Assembly (NCBI GenBank): GCA_018608245.1
Contig: JABAZY010000008.1
Span: 1 to 41,381, forward strand
Direction of reading: 5' to 3'
DNA from: Alphaproteobacteria bacterium
Lineage (GTDB): Bacteria > Pseudomonadota > Alphaproteobacteria > Micavibrionales > Micavibrionaceae
Length of the DNA stretch: 41,381 bases
Position 1 is the first letter of the stretch. The number at the start of each line of letters is the position of its first letter. Below, in pieces: positions 35,931 through 41,381 of the stretch. The notes below the pieces were generated by a model, which did no database searches, was not told the DNA's origin, and saw only the letters and a list, made by a program, of their open reading frames with translations. The position numbers were made by a program, and so were the translations under genes.

Positions 35931-37030
35931 GCCTCATGACGATACAACGATCCGCCTGCCATTGGTTTAGGGACGGAGGTTGTTGAGGGGACGCTTAACG
36001 GTAGTCCAAGTACTGAACGTACAGCCAGATAAGCAAACCCTTCTGCCTCAATCGCATCGCCGTTAAATCCTAGCGCCTCAATTGGTTTAATAATAGCCGA
36101 CGGTAATTTTATCTGTAGCCATTCAATCAACGTCTTATTATGACGACCGCCGCCACAGATAAACCAACGTAGAGGAATCTCTGGCATATGATCAATTGAT
36201 TCAACCAAAGATGCCACGGTGAAGGCTGTTAAAGTCGCCACACCATCTTCTAAAGACAACTCTTTCAAGTCATCTAAAATATTCCATTGATCACGGTCTA
36301 ATGATTTAGGCGGTAGGCGTTTAAAATAATCAGCACGCATCCATTTGGCCAATAACGCATCATGTACTTCGCCTTTTGCAGCGATACGTCCATCTTCATC
36401 ACAACGCATTTTTGTCCCTTGTGAGACAAGATCATCGATCATCGCATTACCTGGCCCTGTATCAAACGCCAGAATATCTTCCGCGCCCTCACCTAACCAT
36501 GTCACATTTGAAACACCACCAATATTTACAACGGCGATTGGCCCTTGTTGATTACTCATTAAGGCCTGATGGTATAGCGGAATTAACGGTGCGCCTTCGC
36601 CCCCTGCCTCTACGTCAGCGCGACGGAAATCATTTACCACGTCAATACCCAGCTCAGCGCTCATCCGTGCACCGTCACCAATTTGAACGGTCACATGGTC
36701 TTGAGGTGCATGGTAAATTGTCTGTCCGTGATAACCAATTAGATCTACGTCAGTGCTTTTGAGACCAGACTTAGTGAGCAAAGCTTTTACTGCCTCTATA
36801 TGGCGATCTGTGGAGAGACCTTCAGCATTTTTAACGGAATTTGAACTACGGTCAAATTGGCCAAAGGCGGCTTTTATCGCCTCACGATCCGTTTCTTCAT
36901 ACTCTAAACTAACGAAATCAAGAGCTTTTAAGTGTTTATGACCGTCAGTTTCGATCAAGGCAGCATCTATACCATCCAACGAAGTTCCAGACATTAAACC
37001 AATTACGGTATAGACTTTATGGTCACTCAT
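35927..37030 (-). CDS. anmK: Anhydro-N-acetylmuramic acid kinase
   Basis: The 367-residue kinase phosphorylates and opens 1,6-anhydroMurNAc during cell-wall recycling. The ATP-binding N-terminus [22 protein letters not shown], the [13 protein letters not shown] motif and [11 protein letters not shown] are all present. Length is normal. The ATG is at 37030 and the tyrS gene starts on the other strand only 20 bp away, so promoters of both genes must overlap coding DNA. Confidence 0.95.
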   Translation of the reverse strand: MSDHKVYTVIGLMSGTSLDGIDAALIETDGHKHLKALDFVSLEYEETDREAIKAAFGQFDRSSNSVKNAEGLSTDRHIEAVKALLTKSGLKSTDVDLIGYHGQTIYHAPQDHVTVQIGDGARMSAELGIDVVNDFRRADVEAGGEGAPLIPLYHQALMSNQQGPIAVVNIGGVSNVTWLGEGAEDILAFDTGPGNAMIDDLVSQGTKMRCDEDGRIAAKGEVHDALLAKWMRADYFKRLPPKSLDRDQWNILDDLKELSLEDGVATLTAFTVASLVESIDHMPEIPLRWFICGGGRHNKTLIEWLQIKLPSAIIKPIEALGFNGDAIEAEGFAYLAVRSVLGLPLSVPSTTSVPKPMAGGSLYRHEA

Positions 37031-37049
37031 GCGTATAAATTTCCCTATT

Positions 37050-38303
37050 ATGACTTATAAATCAGATTTCTTAAATATATTAACAGAACGTGGCTTTGTC
37101 CACCAGTGTAGTGATTTTGACGCGCTTGATGCCAAGTTAATGGAAGGCGTCCAGAGCGCCTATATTGGTTTTGATGCAACGGCGACCTCCCTGCATATTG
37201 GAAACTTAACTGGCATTATGATGCTGAAATGGTTCCAAGAATGTGGGCATAAGCCCATCACGCTTATGGGTGGCGGTACATCCAAAATTGGAGATCCATC
37301 ATTCAAAGATGAACAACGCAAGTTATTAGATGATGATACGATCAACACCAACATTCAAAAAATTCAGGATACGTGCTTTAAACAATTTCTAAATTACGGC
37401 GATGGTGAAACAGATGCGTTAATGGTTAATAATGATGACTGGTTAGCCAATCTACATTATCTAGACTTCTTACGTGATTATGGTCGTCATTTTACAATCA
37501 ACCGTATGATTAAATTTGATTCAGTGGTTACACGTTTGGAACGTGAAAGCCCACTATCCCTTCTTGAATTCAATTATATGGTTATGCAGGGTTATGACTT
37601 TGTTGAGTTGAATAAACGTCACAATGTTATTTTACAAATGGGCGGATCTGATCAATGGGGTAACATCATTAACGGCGTTGATTTGGGACATAAATCCCAC
37701 CAAATGAAGCTAATGGCCCTAACTGCGCCATTACTGACTACGCCAGATGGTGTTAAAATGGGTAAAACTGTGGGCGGTGCCGTATGGTTGAACGCAGAAA
37801 TGTTGAGCCCATATGATTATTACCAATATTGGCGTAACGTTGATGACGTTATGGTTGGAACATTGCTTAAACGCTTTACCATGATGCCTATGGATGAAAT
37901 TGCCAAGTTAGAAGCTTTAGAAGGCCAAGAAATTAACGAAGCCAAAAAAGTTTTAGCCTATGAGGCTACAAAACTTTGTCATGGAGAGAACGCAGCTATT
38001 GAAGCAGAAGAAACTGCACAAAAAGTTTTTGAGCAAGGTAGCGTTGGTGATGATTTACCGAGTATTGAAATTGATAAAAGCGCACTTGAAACTGGTGCCA
38101 ATTTTGTTGATTTGTTTATTCAATTAGGATTAGCAGAATCAAAAGGTGAAGTAAAACGCCTCATCAAAGGTGGTGGCGCAAAATATAATGATAAATCAGT
38201 TACCAGTCTTGATTTAATTTTGACGGCGAATGATTTAACGGATGATGGTTACATTAAATTATCATCAGGAAAAAAACGTCATGCGTTAGTGAAGGTTAAG
38301 TAA
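37050..38303 (+). CDS. tyrS: Tyrosine--tRNA ligase
   Basis: The 417-residue class I synthetase charges tRNA-Tyr. The HIGH motif appears as LHIGN in [13 protein letters not shown] and the KMSKS loop as KMGKT in [14 protein letters not shown]; the C-terminal S4 RNA-binding domain has [22 protein letters not shown] start at ATG 37050 ([16 protein letters not shown]), which fits the family N-terminus, instead of an ATG at 37029 that overlaps the anmK start. There is no Shine-Dalgarno. TATAAA lies at 37033-37038 with TAGACT 17 bp upstream, giving a leader of only a few bases. Confidence 0.95.
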   Translation: MTYKSDFLNILTERGFVHQCSDFDALDAKLMEGVQSAYIGFDATATSLHIGNLTGIMMLKWFQECGHKPITLMGGGTSKIGDPSFKDEQRKLLDDDTINTNIQKIQDTCFKQFLNYGDGETDALMVNNDDWLANLHYLDFLRDYGRHFTINRMIKFDSVVTRLERESPLSLLEFNYMVMQGYDFVELNKRHNVILQMGGSDQWGNIINGVDLGHKSHQMKLMALTAPLLTTPDGVKMGKTVGGAVWLNAEMLSPYDYYQYWRNVDDVMVGTLLKRFTMMPMDEIAKLEALEGQEINEAKKVLAYEATKLCHGENAAIEAEETAQKVFEQGSVGDDLPSIEIDKSALETGANFVDLFIQLGLAESKGEVKRLIKGGGAKYNDKSVTSLDLILTANDLTDDGYIKLSSGKKRHALVKVK

Positions 38304-38306
38304 AAA

Positions 38307-41300
38307 CTACTTTTCTTTCTCTTTTTTCTCTAATTTTTGCTCAACACTATCTTCAAATAATATTTTTCTAACAAAGCCTGGCGCCAGCACTGACAGAGGG
38401 TTTACAACCACTTTAGGATCAGCGGTCATACCTTTTAGGCTATAAGTTGCAGCAAACAGAGCCGTATTTTTACCGCCAATGATCTCACCAATAATCGGCA
38501 CCTTACTAAGCGCTGTGTTTACATTTGAAATAGGAATAATTGTGCCTGATACATCAACATTATCATCACGTTGATCGACCAGCCCTTCGAATGTAAGACC
38601 AACAGCAGAACCTGATGTACGTCCATCTTTTAGGACAAGTAAATTACCCCCATCACGGAAGCGCCATTCAAATTTTGAATTTAGTTTGGTGAAGAAAATT
38701 TCATCTTCTTTCATAATATTTTTAACACCTTTGACGCTCATCGCGTCTAACAATTTTGCTAAGACTGGTGCGTTAACAACTTTAAAATCTTGTAAATTTG
38801 CGACGCCTGATAAATCACCACGCTCATTACCACGTTTAGGGCGGCCAGCAATTGATAATTTTCCACCACGAATATGTTTATAGATACCCAAGCCCCTTAG
38901 CACCGCACCACCATCTTGGGATTCTGACATGAATTGACGCTCACCATTGCCAGCGTTAGGTTTAAAGCGCACATACATAGGGCCTGTGCCTGCTTGCGCA
39001 TCCATTTCGATATGAGTTGGGTCGGAATCTTTATCTGTTTTTAAATAAAGTTGAACATTTCTAAAGCTTTGATTATTCTTTAAGAACATTTGATCTGCTG
39101 TTAAAGAAATCTCCATCGGCAATTCATCATCTTCGGCGTTAACGACTGAAGTAACAGGCTTTTCTACCTGCGATTTTGATTGCTCCGAACTATTCATAAA
39201 AGGTAGCGCGTCAAATGCCGTACCTTTCGCAACAATCTTTAAAAGACTGCCTGATATAACTTCAAATTCTGCTGATATATTGGTACGGCCAATATTTAAT
39301 TTAGGCAAATTACCACGTTTTAAATCTGTTTCTTTTTTAGCATCTTGCGCAAATAACAAGCGCGCATTTTCAAAATTCAAATTTGTTGTTTTAATAGATA
39401 GATTATCAATTTCTTTTAGATACTCATTTTCTAAATAAGCTTTTAAGGATAAAGTTCCTTCAATATTTGCTGGCTTGTTATATCTAAACGGTTTGATTGA
39501 TAATAAGGTCGGTTTTAAATCACCCTTCACATCAATAACGGCTTTTTTATTTTTGGATTTATACGTGAAATCTACAGGTAAATCACCAATCACATAATCA
39601 TCTAAATTAATACCAAACTTACGTCTTAAAGTGTTATCAGTCTTAAGTTTTCCTGTTATTTTTGTATCAAAATCTTTAGAGGAATCACTGATATTTTCCG
39701 CATAATCCAACGTAATAGGATAGCCATTAAATTGACCATTTCCTTTTAAATTAATCATCCCTGCTTTGTAAGATAAATCATAAGGACCCCCAGTTAGGTT
39801 CATGCCCTTTACGATATTAGGCAATAAGAGATCATTTACTTTCCCATCAACAACAACAATAACATCTTCTTTTGGTAAGTCTTTCAGAAGTGGGAATTTT
39901 AAATCTAAGTTAAATTCTGCTACGCCCTTTGCTTTCGTTCCATCAAAGCCTAATTTCTGTCCCATTAAAATTGGTTCATCAGAAATATAATCAAAGACTG
40001 TTTTCAACGGGCCTTTGGCTTTTAAAGTAATATGTGCATCACCATCGCCTGCGACAGATACTTTGTTAAGAATAACTTTTATATCAGAGCCTTTAACATC
40101 AGCAATGTTGGCGCGATCACCCATAATTTCTAAACGGTCATCTTTATATGTTCCTGTCGCGTATACATTTGTTGTTGGCATCAGGGTTGAGCTGTACTTA
40201 ACCGTCATATCCTCAGCCTTAAAACTGGCTTGTGTATCAGCCATGATTAATTTAGGTAGGCTATCCTTGGTATCGCGCTTAATCTCTATATTTGTCGTGG
40301 CTAATACATCCACGAAATTACCGTCTTTTAGGCGTTTTGTTAGCCATTTACCTGCAACCGTATCATATTGAGATTTCGGAAATAATTTTACCAAATTATC
40401 TGCTGCGAATTTATCTATCGTTAATTTAATAGGTGCCGTTATTTTATTTTTTTGTATGGTTGTTGTTGTCGAAATTTTAAATGGGATATCAGCAATAGTC
40501 GCATTTAGTTTTTTAATTTCTAACTGACCTAAATCACGGATAGAGGTTGCTTGAAAAATAAAGTTTTTGATCTCTATTGGTTGATCATATTCTTTAGAGA
40601 CGATTTGCCCCTGTGGAATACGCAAAATAAGAGAGGCATCTTTTAGTCTTAAATCAGAATCAAAAGCTGTTAGAACCTCCCCTTCTAAAATAAGATTTTG
40701 CCCTTGTAATATTCTCAACTCAGGGAAGAAGGTAGAAAACTTAACTGGATTAATACCTTTAATAAATGAGGTAAAGGTTAAGTCTTCTTGTTCTCTACGG
40801 TATAGAATATCCGCTTTTAAACTTGCTTGACTTTCTGCTTCATCATCACTGGGCAATACAACATCTAAATCACCCTCAATACCCTCTTTATGACGGCGTA
40901 AATTCATATCTGCCAACGCCAAATACCCCTTCTGAGCCTCTGCGTCATTATTATTTTTTTCTGCGGTTATCAGCGCTTTTTTAATACGTATTTCTTTAAT
41001 AAATGATACAATTTGTGCGTCTTGATAGCTAGGATCTGCAAGCTTTTGAAGAACAGCTTTTATTTGTTCGCGTGTAGATTTAGTCGGCTTAGCAACAGGC
41101 TCAGGCTCTTTAGTATCTTCTGTCGAAACTATATATTCTATTTCTAACGGCTCCATGTCTAAATCAAAGAACTCAGCATCCATTTGAACAAAAATTTCTT
41201 CCGCTATATTTATTGGTGGTGCTTTAGGAATTTCTTTTTTCTGTTCTGACTCACTAAATAAAGTAATCAATCCTTCTTCACGCGAAAGTGGAATACGCGG

Positions 41301-41381
41301 GCTGTCAATTATGACTGAAAAATTTAAAAAACGCCCCTCAAAAAAATCACTGCTCAGTAACCCAATCGATACATTATTGAT
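38307..41381 (-). CDS. AsmA-like / YhdP-type envelope protein (5' end outside the window)
   Basis: The minus-strand frame is open through the window edge, giving at least 1024 codons. The N-terminal part seen includes SSDFFEGRFLNFSVII and DSPRIPLSREE, like the DUF3971/AsmA-type repeated beta region, followed by a low-complexity charged insert. The C-terminal AsmA-like domain has GISPRGN-type features such as GDLSGVANLQDF, LLDAMSVKGVKNIM and ALSKVPIIGEIIGG, typical of this family. Such proteins span the envelope and are linked to phospholipid transport to the outer membrane (family knowledge). A TTG at 41270 could be mistaken for the start, but the frame continues upstream. It converges with tyrS with a 3-bp gap. 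Confidence 0.88.
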   Translation of the reverse strand: MNNVSIGLLSSDFFEGRFLNFSVIIDSPRIPLSREEGLITLFSESEQKKEIPKAPPINIAEEIFVQMDAEFFDLDMEPLEIEYIVSTEDTKEPEPVAKPTKSTREQIKAVLQKLADPSYQDAQIVSFIKEIRIKKALITAEKNNNDAEAQKGYLALADMNLRRHKEGIEGDLDVVLPSDDEAESQASLKADILYRREQEDLTFTSFIKGINPVKFSTFFPELRILQGQNLILEGEVLTAFDSDLRLKDASLILRIPQGQIVSKEYDQPIEIKNFIFQATSIRDLGQLEIKKLNATIADIPFKISTTTTIQKNKITAPIKLTIDKFAADNLVKLFPKSQYDTVAGKWLTKRLKDGNFVDVLATTNIEIKRDTKDSLPKLIMADTQASFKAEDMTVKYSSTLMPTTNVYATGTYKDDRLEIMGDRANIADVKGSDIKVILNKVSVAGDGDAHITLKAKGPLKTVFDYISDEPILMGQKLGFDGTKAKGVAEFNLDLKFPLLKDLPKEDVIVVVDGKVNDLLLPNIVKGMNLTGGPYDLSYKAGMINLKGNGQFNGYPITLDYAENISDSSKDFDTKITGKLKTDNTLRRKFGINLDDYVIGDLPVDFTYKSKNKKAVIDVKGDLKPTLLSIKPFRYNKPANIEGTLSLKAYLENEYLKEIDNLSIKTTNLNFENARLLFAQDAKKETDLKRGNLPKLNIGRTNISAEFEVISGSLLKIVAKGTAFDALPFMNSSEQSKSQVEKPVTSVVNAEDDELPMEISLTADQMFLKNNQSFRNVQLYLKTDKDSDPTHIEMDAQAGTGPMYVRFKPNAGNGERQFMSESQDGGAVLRGLGIYKHIRGGKLSIAGRPKRGNERGDLSGVANLQDFKVVNAPVLAKLLDAMSVKGVKNIMKEDEIFFTKLNSKFEWRFRDGGNLLVLKDGRTSGSAVGLTFEGLVDQRDDNVDVSGTIIPISNVNTALSKVPIIGEIIGGKNTALFAATYSLKGMTADPKVVVNPLSVLAPGFVRKILFEDSVEQKLEKKEKEK

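Noticed and set aside
37029-37049. tyrS start at ATG 37029
   Set aside because: It would overlap the anmK start codon and add residues not seen in the family; 37050 aligns with the usual TyrRS start.
41271-41381. TTG at 41270 as the AsmA-like start
   Set aside because: The same frame continues upstream to the window edge with family-like sequence (EGRFLNFSVII), so the gene is partial.

Overview
The window looks like chromosomal DNA from an AT-rich alphaproteobacterium (G+C roughly 40% by eye). The evidence is a Usg-family protein, the rpsT/dnaA neighbourhood, an adrenodoxin-type ferredoxin with a TrxB-like ferredoxin-NADP reductase, a COX15-type haem A synthase, a DmdC-like acyl-CoA dehydrogenase, and groESL under a CIRCE-like operator. 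The DotM/DotL-type coupling genes and RAYT-type transposase fit environmental, Micavibrio-like or related lineages. That placement is inference; no species can be named from the sequence alone.

Layout. 1-940: tRNA-Gln and tRNA-Thr on the minus strand, plus a duplicated promoter and 5' half of tRNA-Thr. 941-5984: a plus-strand cluster with dotM/icmP-like, a bitopic unknown, dotL/icmO-like ATPase and a pilin-like protein whose start codon lies inside a palindromic repeat. 6187-6873: a RAYT-like transposase with substituted catalytic residues. 6874-19583: a long minus-strand block holding the replication cluster dnaA-dnaN-recF-(DMT transporter)-gyrB, argS, rpsT, mutM and small envelope proteins. 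A 655-bp AT-rich gap upstream of dnaA is a candidate origin. 19908-21708: argE flanked by two small unknown genes and closed by a strong terminator. 21830-23956: groEL and groES, with REP-like DNA between them. 24176-25886: usg and two paralogous TPR proteins that share an identical ten-residue C-terminus. 25890-28692: ferredoxin reductase, membrane protein, ferredoxin and a decayed peptidase E gene. 28811-41381: ctaA, acyl-CoA dehydrogenase, a lytic transglycosylase-like protein, sua5, an EamA exporter, anmK, tyrS, an AsmA-like protein open at the window edge, and two unknowns.

Most genes are housekeeping. The accessory signals most worth a second look are: the TPR pair ending in AVPTGNPRCG; the REP-like/RAYT signals (a repeat that supplies a start codon and SD, two GTAG-hairpin elements with covarying stems, and a RAYT lacking the expected HUH His and Tyr); the tRNA-Thr half duplication; and an uncharacterised small membrane protein between DotM and DotL. 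Gene packing is very tight: six convergent gene pairs meet within -4 to +3 bp, and two genes have a perfect TATAAT exactly 6 nt before ATG, which suggests leaderless mRNAs.
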